Of a DNA stretch of 54,743 bases, positions 31,617 through 39,351 are shown in pieces. Each line of letters opens with the position of its first letter. Position 1 is the first letter of the stretch. Source of the stretch: CAYLUN01 sp964386865 (GTDB taxonomy: Bacteria; Verrucomicrobiota; Kiritimatiellia; RFP12; UBA1067); assembly GCA_964386865.1 (NCBI GenBank), contig CAYLUN010000032.1, forward strand, positions 1 through 54,743, read 5' to 3'. Below the pieces are notes generated by a model. It had not been told where the DNA came from, searched no databases, and saw only the letters and a list, made by a program, of their open reading frames with translations. The position numbers were made by a program, and so were the translations under genes.

Positions 31617-32864
31617 ATGTCAGACCGCTTTCTCTTCGCGGCGAGCCAGGTCAGGGCCGCCGCCCTCTCCGCCGTATGTTTGCTGTCGGGCATGGTCTCC
31701 GCGCTGGAGGCGCAAGGCACGCTCCAGAAGGTTGATCCCGCTTCGCGCGTGGTGCAGATGTTTGCGAACGGGCGCGATCGCACGCTGAGGGCCGCCGACG
31801 ACGTGCAGCTCGTGGATGCGGCCGGCCAACCGCTCGCGGGAGGACTGGAGGCGAAAGGGCTGACGAACGGCGCGGCCGTGACGGTCACCGTCAATCCGGG
31901 TGACCCCATGCCTGTGCTGGTCCGGCTCCAACTCGGCTCGCACCTCAAGAGGGCTGCGGCGCCGAGCGCCGGCCAGACGTCGGCGGGGCTCAAGCCGCTT
32001 ACGGAAATGGCCGCGACCGACCGATACAAGGGCGAGGACGGCGGGCTCTACGGCGCGGGCTGCAACGCGCCGCCTCCCGCGCACGCCGCGGCGGCCGCAC
32101 GCGCCACCTCGCGGATTGAGCCGCTGGACGCGGAGGGCAAGCCTTCGCAGCAGGGCAAGATCGGCCTCGTCTCCATCAGCATGTCCAACGCGACTCAGGA
32201 GTACTCGCTCTTCAAGCAGCTCGCGGATCAAGACCCGCAGAAGTCGCCCGCCGTGGCGGTCGTGGACTGCGCGCAGGGCGGGCAGGCCATGGCTGAGTGG
32301 GTTGATCCCGCCGCGCGTCCGTGGGCCGAGGCGGAGCGGCGGCTGGCGCAGGCCCGGGTCTCGCCCAAGCAGGTACAGGCGGTCTGGGTCAAGCTCGCCA
32401 ACAAGGGGCCGCGCGGCGATCTCGCCGAGCATGTCGGCAAGCTCAAGCAGGACACGCGGGCCGTGCTGCGCAACGCGAAGGCGCGCTTCCCGAACCTGCG
32501 CGTCGCCTACCTGGGCAGCCGCATCTACGCGGGCTACGCGGCCACGGCGCTCAACCCCGAGCCCTACGCCTATGAGGGCGCGTTCGCCGTGCGCGGGCTG
32601 ATTCAGGAGCAGATGTCCGGCGACGCCGCGCTCGCCTGTACGGGCGGCGACGCCCCGGCCCCGCTGCTGCTGTGGGGCCCGTACCTCTGGGCCGACGGCA
32701 CGACCCCGCGCAAAGCCGACGGCCTCGCCTGGGAGCGCGCGGATCTCGCGGGCGACGGCACGCACCCCAGCGAGAGCGGACGCCGCAAGGTCGCCGGCCA
32801 ACTGCTGGCCTTCTTCAAGACCGACCCGCTCGCGGCGACCTGGTTCGTCGGCAAGCAGCGCTAG
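31617..32864 (+). CDS. Exported SGNH-hydrolase-like protein of unknown substrate
   Basis: 415 residues with a predicted signal (FAASQVRAAALSAVCLLSGMVSA) and a strong AAGGAGGG site. After a small beta-rich N-terminal part (about residues 33-115), the body contains KIGLVSISMSNATQEYSLFKQL, where Ser would be the block I nucleophile, and near the C-terminus DGTHPSESGRRKVAGQLLAFF, the DxxH motif of block V in SGNH/GDSL esterases. Between them the pattern NLRVAYLGSRIYAGYA could carry block II-III residues. The family occurs in PVC genomes beside hydrolase genes; the substrate is not known. It closes the DUF4832 and GH106-like run. Confidence 0.6.
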   Translation: MSDRFLFAASQVRAAALSAVCLLSGMVSALEAQGTLQKVDPASRVVQMFANGRDRTLRAADDVQLVDAAGQPLAGGLEAKGLTNGAAVTVTVNPGDPMPVLVRLQLGSHLKRAAAPSAGQTSAGLKPLTEMAATDRYKGEDGGLYGAGCNAPPPAHAAAAARATSRIEPLDAEGKPSQQGKIGLVSISMSNATQEYSLFKQLADQDPQKSPAVAVVDCAQGGQAMAEWVDPAARPWAEAERRLAQARVSPKQVQAVWVKLANKGPRGDLAEHVGKLKQDTRAVLRNAKARFPNLRVAYLGSRIYAGYAATALNPEPYAYEGAFAVRGLIQEQMSGDAALACTGGDAPAPLLLWGPYLWADGTTPRKADGLAWERADLAGDGTHPSESGRRKVAGQLLAFFKTDPLAATWFVGKQR

Positions 32865-32912
32865 CTGCCTGCGCAGGCTACGGGAGACTACGCTCTGGGC
32901 AGTCGCTACGGG

Positions 32913-32941
32913 TTGACTCCTAAACACGCTTGGTGTATAAG
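32913..32941 (+). promoter_or_regulatory. Promoter of the agmatine-to-putrescine operon
   Basis: TTGACT (32913-32918), 17-bp spacer, TATAAG (32936-32941); the best sigma-70-like promoter in the window. The start codon at 32981 lacks a ribosome binding site. Confidence 0.6.
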
Positions 32942-32980
32942 CGTCGGCGGTGTTTCCTTCTGTGTCTTGGTTTTTCGCGT

Positions 32981-34018
32981 ATGAAACTCACAGCCCACAA
33001 CCGTTTACCCGCCGAATGGGAGCCGCAGAGCGGCGTGCAGCTCACGTGGCCGCACGAAGGCACGGACTGGCGAGACAGCCTCGACGAGGTCATCCCCTGC
33101 TTCGTCGCCATCGCCCGCGAGGTCGCCCGGCGCGAGCGCCTGCTGATCGTCTGCCCCGACGCCGACGCCGTGCGGCAGCAGCTAGGCCCCTCGTTCGACC
33201 TCGCGCGGGTGCGCTTCTGCGAGCTGCCCACGAACGACACCTGGGCGCGCGACCACGCGCCGCTCAGCGTCTTCGAGGACGGCCGGCCGCACGTCTACGA
33301 CTTCGCGTTCAACGGCTGGGGCATGAAGTTCGCCGCGAACTTCGACAACCAGATCACGCGCGCGCTGGCGAAGCGGGGCGCGTTCGCGCCGGAGGTCACG
33401 TACCGGAACATGCTGCACTGCGTGCTCGAGGGCGGCAGCGTGGAGTCCGACGGCGAGGGCACGCTCCTCACCACCGAGGCGTGCCTGCTCTCGCCCAACC
33501 GCAACGACCACTTCACAAAGGCGGAGCTGGAGTCGTTCTTCCTGCAGACGTTCGGCGCGCGCCGCCTGCTGTGGCTGGCGAACGGCTACTTGGCCGGGGA
33601 CGACACGGACAGCCACGTCGACACGCTGGCCCGCCTCTGCGACGCGCGCACCATCGCCTACGTCCGGTGCGAGGACGAGGCCGACGAGCACGCGGTCGCG
33701 CTGGCACGAATGGAGGCCGAACTGCGGGCGTTTCGCACGCTCGCGGGAGAGCCCTACACGCTGATCCCGCTGCCGATGGCGGACCGCGTGGTCGAAGACG
33801 GCCAGCGCCTGCCCGCGACCTACGCCAATTTTCTGATCGTCAACGGCGCGGTGCTGATGCCGACCTACCGCTCGCCGAAGGACGCGGCGGCGCGCGCCCA
33901 GTTGGAGGCCGCTTTTCCCGGGCGGGAGGTCGTCGGCATCGACTGCCTGCCGCTGATCAAACAGCACGGCTCGCTGCACTGCGTGACCATGCAGTACCCC
34001 GAAGGTTATCTGCAATGA
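32981..34018 (+). CDS. aguA: Agmatine deiminase
   Basis: 345 residues of the peptidyl-arginine deiminase superfamily, converting agmatine to N-carbamoylputrescine and ammonia. Conserved stretches: RLPAEWEPQSGVQLTWPHEGTDW at the start, NDTWARDHAPLSV (Asp of the active site), LEGGSVESDGEGTLLTTEACLL, GDDTDSHVDTLARL (catalytic His/Asp), ATYANFLIVNGAVLMPTY, and HGSLHCVTMQYP with the nucleophilic cysteine six residues from the C-terminal tail. The stop overlaps the aguB start (ATGA). With aguB it forms the bacterial arginine-decarboxylase route to putrescine; no speA is in view. Confidence 0.95.
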   Translation: MKLTAHNRLPAEWEPQSGVQLTWPHEGTDWRDSLDEVIPCFVAIAREVARRERLLIVCPDADAVRQQLGPSFDLARVRFCELPTNDTWARDHAPLSVFEDGRPHVYDFAFNGWGMKFAANFDNQITRALAKRGAFAPEVTYRNMLHCVLEGGSVESDGEGTLLTTEACLLSPNRNDHFTKAELESFFLQTFGARRLLWLANGYLAGDDTDSHVDTLARLCDARTIAYVRCEDEADEHAVALARMEAELRAFRTLAGEPYTLIPLPMADRVVEDGQRLPATYANFLIVNGAVLMPTYRSPKDAAARAQLEAAFPGREVVGIDCLPLIKQHGSLHCVTMQYPEGYLQ

Positions 34019-34908
34019 AAACAGGACTTATCCAACAGGCGAATACAGCGGGCCGGCCCGGCAACGTGGAGCGGCTGATGGCCGCGATCCGGGATTGCGC
34101 CCAGCAGGGAGCAGAGCTGATCGTGCTGCAGGAGCTGCACAACGGCCTCTACTTCTGCCAGGTGGAGGATCCCGCGAACTTCGACCAGGCGGAGCCCGTT
34201 CCCGGCCCGAGCACCGAAGCGTTCGGGGCGCTGGCGAGAGAGCTGGGCGTGGTGCTCGTGCTCTCCCTCTTCGAGCGGCGCATGCCGGGTCTTTACCACA
34301 ACACGGCGGTCGTCATCGAGAAAGACGGAAGCGTCGCCGGCAAGTACCGCAAGATGCACATTCCCGACGATCCTGCCTACTACGAGAAATTCTACTTCAC
34401 GCCCGGCGACCTGGGGTTCACCCCGATCCGGACATCCGTCGGCAAGCTGGGCGTGCTCGTGTGCTGGGACCAGTGGTATCCGGAGGCCGCGCGGCTCATG
34501 GCGCTGGCCGGGGCAGATCTGCTCATCTACCCGACGGCGATCGGCTGGGAGAGCACGGACGTCGACACCGAGAAGGCTCGGCAGTGCGAGGCGTGGCAGC
34601 TCGCGCAGCGGGCGCACGCGATCGCGAACGGCCTGCCCGTCATCAGCGTGAACCGCACCGGCTACGAACCCGACCCTTCGGGCGTCACTCACGGCATCCA
34701 GTTCTGGGGAAGGAGCTTCGTGGCCGGGCCGCAGGGAGAGATTATCGCGCAGGCTTCAGCCGATCATGAGGAGAACCTCGTGGTCGACATTGACCTGTCC
34801 CGCACGGAGGCGGTCCGCCGCATGTGGCCCTTCTTCCGCGACCGCCGCATCGACGCCTTCGGGGATTTGGTGAAGCGGTCGCGCGTCGACTCGGAGATGG
34901 CGACCTAG
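34015..34908 (+). CDS. aguB: N-carbamoylputrescine amidase
   Basis: 297 residues of the nitrilase superfamily. The catalytic triad is visible as Glu in LIVLQELHNGLYFCQ, Lys in GKYRKMHIPDDP and Cys in VLVCWDQWYPEAARL. YYEKFYFTPGD and FWGRSFVAGPQGEI are specific for this branch. It hydrolyses N-carbamoylputrescine to putrescine, CO2 and ammonia in the cytoplasm. The start codon overlaps the aguA stop, giving translational coupling and a balanced two-step pathway. Confidence 0.95.
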   Translation: MKTGLIQQANTAGRPGNVERLMAAIRDCAQQGAELIVLQELHNGLYFCQVEDPANFDQAEPVPGPSTEAFGALARELGVVLVLSLFERRMPGLYHNTAVVIEKDGSVAGKYRKMHIPDDPAYYEKFYFTPGDLGFTPIRTSVGKLGVLVCWDQWYPEAARLMALAGADLLIYPTAIGWESTDVDTEKARQCEAWQLAQRAHAIANGLPVISVNRTGYEPDPSGVTHGIQFWGRSFVAGPQGEIIAQASADHEENLVVDIDLSRTEAVRRMWPFFRDRRIDAFGDLVKRSRVDSEMAT

Positions 34909-35014
34909 GCTCAGAGGCCGGCGACCACCGCGTGGTCGGAGGCGCTCTCTTCGGCTCGCCGGGCGGCGCGACGGGCGCGCGTAGCCCGTGGGGATGGGCG
35001 AACGAATTCTGTGA

Positions 35015-35032
35015 GTAGGCCTTTCTGCCTAC
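35015..35032 (+). terminator. Possible weak terminator after aguB
   Basis: GTAGGC (35015-35020), loop CTTTCT, GCCTAC (35027-35032), then CCTTGGTTTG. The stem is short and the T-rich tail is poor. Confidence 0.3.
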
Positions 35033-35052
35033 CCTTGGTTTGATAGGCGTGC

Positions 35053-35082
35053 TTGCAAATGACCACAAACTTGCTATAGAAT
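35053..35082 (+). promoter_or_regulatory. Promoter of the small lipoprotein gene
   Basis: TTGCAA (35053-35058) and TATAGAAT (35075-35082); the hexamer TAGAAT gives an 18-bp spacer. The same TATAGAAT element occurs before the GH2 gene at 39304. Confidence 0.45.
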
Positions 35083-35164
35083 AAAAACATAAACGTTCAA
35101 GTGATGGTCACTGTGAACGGCCATAGGCATCTGGCTGGAAACGGCCACAACAAGGAGGATCAGC

Positions 35165-35572
35165 ATGAACCCTATTACTCAACTCGGAACTGTCACAGCG
35201 TTGGCCTGTCTAATGGCTACGGGTTGCGCCCACTTGCCGGGCAAGTGCGACCTTGCGCAGGTCGCCAAGGATGCCCAGCTGCAGAACGTGACCACGGGTG
35301 ACGGAACGTTCGAGAACTATCAGGCGACCGGATACTACACCAGCACCGAAATCGGACTGGCTGTCGGCATCCCCGGCATCAAACTGATGGAGGTCTATCC
35401 CGCACAGACCGATACCGCTCAGATGACCCAGATTGCCAAGGACGCCAAGAGCGCTGGCGCAACGGCGGTCATTAATGCAACGCCGTCCAGAACCCTTTAT
35501 ACCGGATTCCCGTTCTTCTTCTTCGGCCTATACATTGACGGGGCCGCCGGAACCGGCATCAAGAGCAAGTAA
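35165..35572 (+). CDS. Small lipoprotein of unknown function
   Basis: 135 residues. A lipobox (LMATGC) follows a short hydrophobic leader. The rest contains AQVAKDAQLQNVTTGDGTFENYQATGYYTSTEIGLAVGIPG, a segment KLMEVYPAQTDTAQMTQIAKDAKSAGATAVINATPS with an alpha/beta look (compare small periplasmic proteins that bring together sensing of heavy metals or heme), and a hydrophobic FPFFFFGLYIDG stretch near the C-terminus. I do not recognise a named family. AAGGAGG precedes the ATG. It has its own promoter, so it is probably a stand-alone gene. Confidence 0.8.
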   Translation: MNPITQLGTVTALACLMATGCAHLPGKCDLAQVAKDAQLQNVTTGDGTFENYQATGYYTSTEIGLAVGIPGIKLMEVYPAQTDTAQMTQIAKDAKSAGATAVINATPSRTLYTGFPFFFFGLYIDGAAGTGIKSK

Positions 35573-35583
35573 CACCTTGCGGA

Positions 35584-35612
35584 GTCCGCAGGCGCGACCC
35601 GCGCCTGCGGAC
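35584..35612. terminator. Perfect 12-bp stem-loop after the lipoprotein gene
   Basis: GTCCGCAGGCGC, loop GACCC, GCGCCTGCGGAC, beginning 12 bp after the stop. It lacks a T-tract, so it could be a REP-type element or a factor-dependent 3' end rather than a classical intrinsic terminator. Confidence 0.5.
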
Positions 35613-35723
35613 AAGCGCGGGCTTCGAGCCGGCGCGACGAACACGCGTGACGCATTACGCCTGTGAGCGCCTGGGCGTACAAATGGTGCTTCGGCTCTCT
35701 CTTAGCGGTCACGTACGAACACG

Positions 35724-37868
35724 TCACCGCGCTATGCCCGTTCGGCCAGGCCGCCCTTTCGGCGCGGCTGCCTCAGGCACGCGGCATCCGTCGCGAAGCA
35801 GGCGTTCCAAGGCCTCGCAGCTCGTGACCGGCTCCCGGCAAGCGAACGCCTGACACACGTGCGCGGCGGCGCGACCGCCGATTTTCCTCATCTCGCCGAT
35901 CGTCGGCTGGAAGCGAGCGAGGGCCGCCTGCCCCGCACCGCCGTCGGCGAGAAGCACGCTCCGGCCGGGCGAGAAACTTCGCCGCGCGACCCGCAGCAGA
36001 CCGCGCGTGTCGCCGGCTTCGCGGTCGCCCGCCACCACGACCTGCTGCGGCGGGCTCAGGCTCACGGACAGCGCCGCGAGCATCTGCGGCGCGCTTTCCG
36101 GCTGGTCACGCAGGCGCCGCCCGAAACAGGCCAACAGCGCGCCGGCCCGCTCGCGGTAGCGTGCGGCGCCCGTGAGCGCGGCGAGCCGCAGCAGGTTCAT
36201 CGCCGCGACGGAGCCGGCGGAGGGCTCCGCGCCGTCGTGCGTCTCCTTGAACCGGATGGGCACGTCGGCTGCACCGGCGGCGGAGCTGAAATAGCCGCCG
36301 CTCGCCTCGTCCCAGAACAGCTCGTCCTGCTTGTCCTGAAGCGCCAGCGCCCACTCCAGATGGCTGTGGTCGAAGTCCGCCTCGTACAGATCGAGCAGGC
36401 CCTGGATCAGAAATGCGTAGTCCTCCGCATAGCCCCCCACATTCGCCGCGCCGTCGCGGTAGCTGCGCAGGAGCTGCCCCGCCGCTGAATCGCTCAGGCG
36501 CCGCCTGACGAACGCGGCCGCACGCTGCGCGGAGGCGAGGTCCGACGGATCCTCCAGCACCTGATAGGCGCGGGCGCAGGCGGAGATCATGAGGCCGTTC
36601 CAAGCGGCTAGCGCCTTGTCGTCGCGGTGCGGGCGCGGACGGTCGCCACGCCTCTTCAGCAGCGCGGCGCGGTGTCGCGCCAGCAGGTCGCGGGCGTCGG
36701 CCTGCGACGCGGCGAGCACGCAGCGGCCGTCGACGAGGTGGTCGGATCGGTCGAGCCCGAAAGCCGCGCCGAAGCGCCGCCCCTCAGCGTCGCCCAGCAC
36801 GGCGCACGCCTCGCCGGGGGTCCACGTGTAGAACGCGCCTTCGGCCGACACGCCGGGCTCGCCCGGCACGCGGCTGTCCGCGTCTTCGGCCGAGAAGAAC
36901 TGCCCCTCGGGGCCGGTCAGGTCGCGCCGCACATAGGCCAGCGCGCCGCGGGCCACGTCGGCGAAGAACGGCTCGCCCGTGAGCTGATACGCCTCCAGGT
37001 AGGCGCAGATGAGCTGGGCCTGGTCGTAGAGCATCTTTTCGAAGTGCGGAATGAGCCAGCGCTCGTCGGTGGCGTAGCGGTGGAAGCCGCCGCCGAGGTG
37101 GTCGTGGATGCCGCCGTCCGCCATCGCCCGCAGGGTGTGCAGCACCGCGTCAAGCGGCGGCCTGTCGCCGGTGCGCGCGTGGTGGCGCAGCAGGAAGGCG
37201 AGGGCCGAGGGGCGCGGGAACTTGGGCGCGCCGCCGAAGCCGCCGCAGGCTGAGTCGTAGGAGGACAGGAAGGCCGCCGCGGCGGCCGCGAGCGTCTCCT
37301 CGCCCACCGGCTCCGGAGCGGCCCCGGCCGCGGCGTGCGCCTGAAGCAGCCGGAGCGCGTCTTTTCCCGCCGCCTCGAGCTTGGGCCGCGCGGTGCGCCA
37401 AGCCTCGCCGAGGCTCTCCAGCACGCGGGCGAAGCCGGGCCGGCCGTAGCGGTCTTCGGGCGGGAAGTAGGTGCCGCCGTAGAAGGGCTCGAGTTCGGGC
37501 GTGAGCCAGACGGACATCGGCCAGCCCCCGCCTCCGCGCGTGACGGACTGCACGTAGGCCATGTAGAGGCGGTCGATCTCAGGGCGCTCCTCGCGGTCGA
37601 CTTTGATCGAAACGAAGTGCTGATTCAGGAGACGGGCGATCCCGGCGTCTTCGAACGACTCGTGCGCCATCACGTGACACCAGTGGCAGGTCGAGTAGCC
37701 CACCGAGAGGAAGATCGGCTTGCCCTCGCGGCGGGCTTTGGCGAAGGCCTCCTCGCCCCACGGATACCAGCCCACCGGATTGCCGGCGTGCTGGAGCAGG
37801 TACGGGCTCGTCTCGCGGGCCAGACGGTTTCGCGGAGCGGCGGCGCTTTCGACACCAGGGGCTTTCAT
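35724..37868 (-). CDS. DUF255 thioredoxin-like / six-hairpin glycosidase-like protein (YyaL/SPATA20 type)
   Basis: 714 residues. The N-terminal thioredoxin-like domain (about 14-170) has NRLARETSPYLLQHAGNPVGWYPWG and the CxxC-containing GYSTCHWCHVMAHESFED, then VKVDREERPEIDRLYM and GGGGWPMSVWLTPELEPFYGGTYFP. The remainder is an (alpha/alpha)6-type barrel: HDHLGGGFHRYATDERWLIPHFEKMLYDQAQL, FFSAEDADS, EGAFYTWTP and LAAWNGLMISACARA. The family is universal from bacteria to mammals (SPATA20) with no agreed reaction; an epimerase or sugar-related role has been proposed for similar folds. Length fits. The start is placed at 37868; no strong ribosome site is seen. Confidence 0.9.
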   Translation of the reverse strand: MKAPGVESAAAPRNRLARETSPYLLQHAGNPVGWYPWGEEAFAKARREGKPIFLSVGYSTCHWCHVMAHESFEDAGIARLLNQHFVSIKVDREERPEIDRLYMAYVQSVTRGGGGWPMSVWLTPELEPFYGGTYFPPEDRYGRPGFARVLESLGEAWRTARPKLEAAGKDALRLLQAHAAAGAAPEPVGEETLAAAAAAFLSSYDSACGGFGGAPKFPRPSALAFLLRHHARTGDRPPLDAVLHTLRAMADGGIHDHLGGGFHRYATDERWLIPHFEKMLYDQAQLICAYLEAYQLTGEPFFADVARGALAYVRRDLTGPEGQFFSAEDADSRVPGEPGVSAEGAFYTWTPGEACAVLGDAEGRRFGAAFGLDRSDHLVDGRCVLAASQADARDLLARHRAALLKRRGDRPRPHRDDKALAAWNGLMISACARAYQVLEDPSDLASAQRAAAFVRRRLSDSAAGQLLRSYRDGAANVGGYAEDYAFLIQGLLDLYEADFDHSHLEWALALQDKQDELFWDEASGGYFSSAAGAADVPIRFKETHDGAEPSAGSVAAMNLLRLAALTGAARYRERAGALLACFGRRLRDQPESAPQMLAALSVSLSPPQQVVVAGDREAGDTRGLLRVARRSFSPGRSVLLADGGAGQAALARFQPTIGEMRKIGGRAAAHVCQAFACREPVTSCEALERLLRDGCRVPEAAAPKGRPGRTGIAR

Positions 37869-37910
37869 GCCGCCAGTGTACGCCACCTGCGCCGCGAGGT
37901 CACGCGGGAA

Positions 37911-39152
37911 CTACTCGCGCGTGATCAGGCGCACGGCGCGGTCATAGAAGAAGTAGTTCCACGCCCAGTCGATCAGCACGATCAGCCGGTTGCGGAAGCC
38001 GATGAGGGCGATCAGGTGGATGGTGAGCCAGACCATCCAGGCCAGGTAGCCGTGGAACTTCACGCCGAACACGCAGGCGACGGCCGCATTTCGGCCGATC
38101 GTGGCCATCGTCCCCAAATTGTGGTACCGAAACTCGCGCAGCGCGCTCTTGCCGAGGTCGCCCAGAATGTTGTGAGCCACGACCTGCGCCTGCTGCATCG
38201 CCACCTGGGCCACCATCGGCAGCGGCGCGCCGTTCTCCTCCAGATAGGCCGCGTCGCCGATCACAAACACGTTCGAGTGGCCGGGCACCTGCAGCGTCGG
38301 CAGCACGCGGATCCGCCCGTTCCGGGTCTGCTCCAGCCCGAGCTTGCCCGTCAGGCTCGCCGCGCACACGCCGGCCGACCACAAGACGGTGCGCGTCGGA
38401 ATGATCTCGCCGTTGTCCAGGGTGAGCTTCTCGCTGTCGTAGTCCTTCACGCGGGTTTCGACGCGCACTTCCACCCGCTTGTCTTCCAGCGATTTGCGGG
38501 CGGCCGCCTGCAGCGAGCCGGGGAACCCCGCGAGAATCATCTGCGCGCTCTCCATCAGGATCACGCGCACATTGTCCGTGTTGATCGAGCGGTAATCGCG
38601 GCGCAGCACCAGCCGGATCAGCTCGGAGAGCGCGCCCGCGCTTTCGACGCCGGTCGGGCCGCCGCCGACCGTCACGAAGGTCAGCAGGGCCTGGCGCTTG
38701 TGCACGTCCCGCTCGTGGGCCGCCAGCTCGAACATGCGCAGCACGTGGTTGCGGATCGTCACCGCGTCGCTGATGTCCTTGAGCGGCAGCGCGTGCCGCT
38801 CCAGCGAGGCGTTTCCGAAGTAGTTGACCGAGGCGCCAACCGCCACGACCAGGTAGCTGTAGTGCACATTGCCCTGCTCGGTGTGCACGGTGCGCTTCTC
38901 AAGGTCGACCCCGGTGACACGCGTCATCAGGAATTCAAAGTTCTTCTGGGAGCGGAAGATCGCCCGCACCGGGTACGCGATCTCGTGAGGGGAAATGCCG
39001 GCGGTTGCCACTTGGTACAGGAGCGGCTGGAACAGATGGTAGTTGCGCTTGTCAATCAGAGTCACGCGCACCGGCTTGCCCGCAAGGCGCTTGGCCACGC
39101 GCAGCCCGCCGAACCCGGCGCCTATGATCACAACATGCGGTCTGTCATTCAC
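37911..39152 (-). CDS. ndh: Type II NADH:quinone oxidoreductase
   Basis: 413 residues. FAD-binding motif VVIIGAGFGGLRVAKRLAG at the N-terminus, NAD-binding TFVTVGGGPTGVESAGALSEL in the middle, the quinone-site-like NYHLFQPLLYQVATAGISPHEIAYPVR, and the conserved FVIGDAAYLEENGAPLPMVAQVAMQQ. The C-terminus (FHGYLAWMVWLTIHLIALIGFRNRLIVLIDWAWNYFFYDRAVRLI) is amphipathic or membrane-attaching, as expected for a monotopic NDH-2. It moves electrons from NADH to quinone without pumping protons. AAGGTGA precedes the ATG. It suggests respiration or an electron sink in an otherwise sugar-fermenting gene set. Confidence 0.93.
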   Translation of the reverse strand: MNDRPHVVIIGAGFGGLRVAKRLAGKPVRVTLIDKRNYHLFQPLLYQVATAGISPHEIAYPVRAIFRSQKNFEFLMTRVTGVDLEKRTVHTEQGNVHYSYLVVAVGASVNYFGNASLERHALPLKDISDAVTIRNHVLRMFELAAHERDVHKRQALLTFVTVGGGPTGVESAGALSELIRLVLRRDYRSINTDNVRVILMESAQMILAGFPGSLQAAARKSLEDKRVEVRVETRVKDYDSEKLTLDNGEIIPTRTVLWSAGVCAASLTGKLGLEQTRNGRIRVLPTLQVPGHSNVFVIGDAAYLEENGAPLPMVAQVAMQQAQVVAHNILGDLGKSALREFRYHNLGTMATIGRNAAVACVFGVKFHGYLAWMVWLTIHLIALIGFRNRLIVLIDWAWNYFFYDRAVRLITRE

Positions 39153-39282
39153 CTTATCTTGCCTCTCAACTCTCTCAACCCGGTTATTCGGAACTCGCTG
39201 TAAACGGGGGAAGAGCGTAGGCTAATCCGCGAGCGGAATCAAGCGATAATCAACAAGAAGACTACAGGTTCAAACCTTCTCA

Positions 39283-39311
39283 TTGCGAAAGGGCGAGGGC
39301 CGGTATAGAAT
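39283..39311 (+). promoter_or_regulatory. Promoter of the GH2 beta-galactosidase gene
   Basis: TTGCGA (39283-39288), 17-bp spacer, TAGAAT (39306-39311) within TATAGAAT. The leader is about 35 nt to the ATG at 39352, with AAGGAGG just before it. Confidence 0.5.
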
Positions 39312-39351
39312 CCACTCCTTCTAAAGTTGAATCCCACAAGGAGGACGGACG

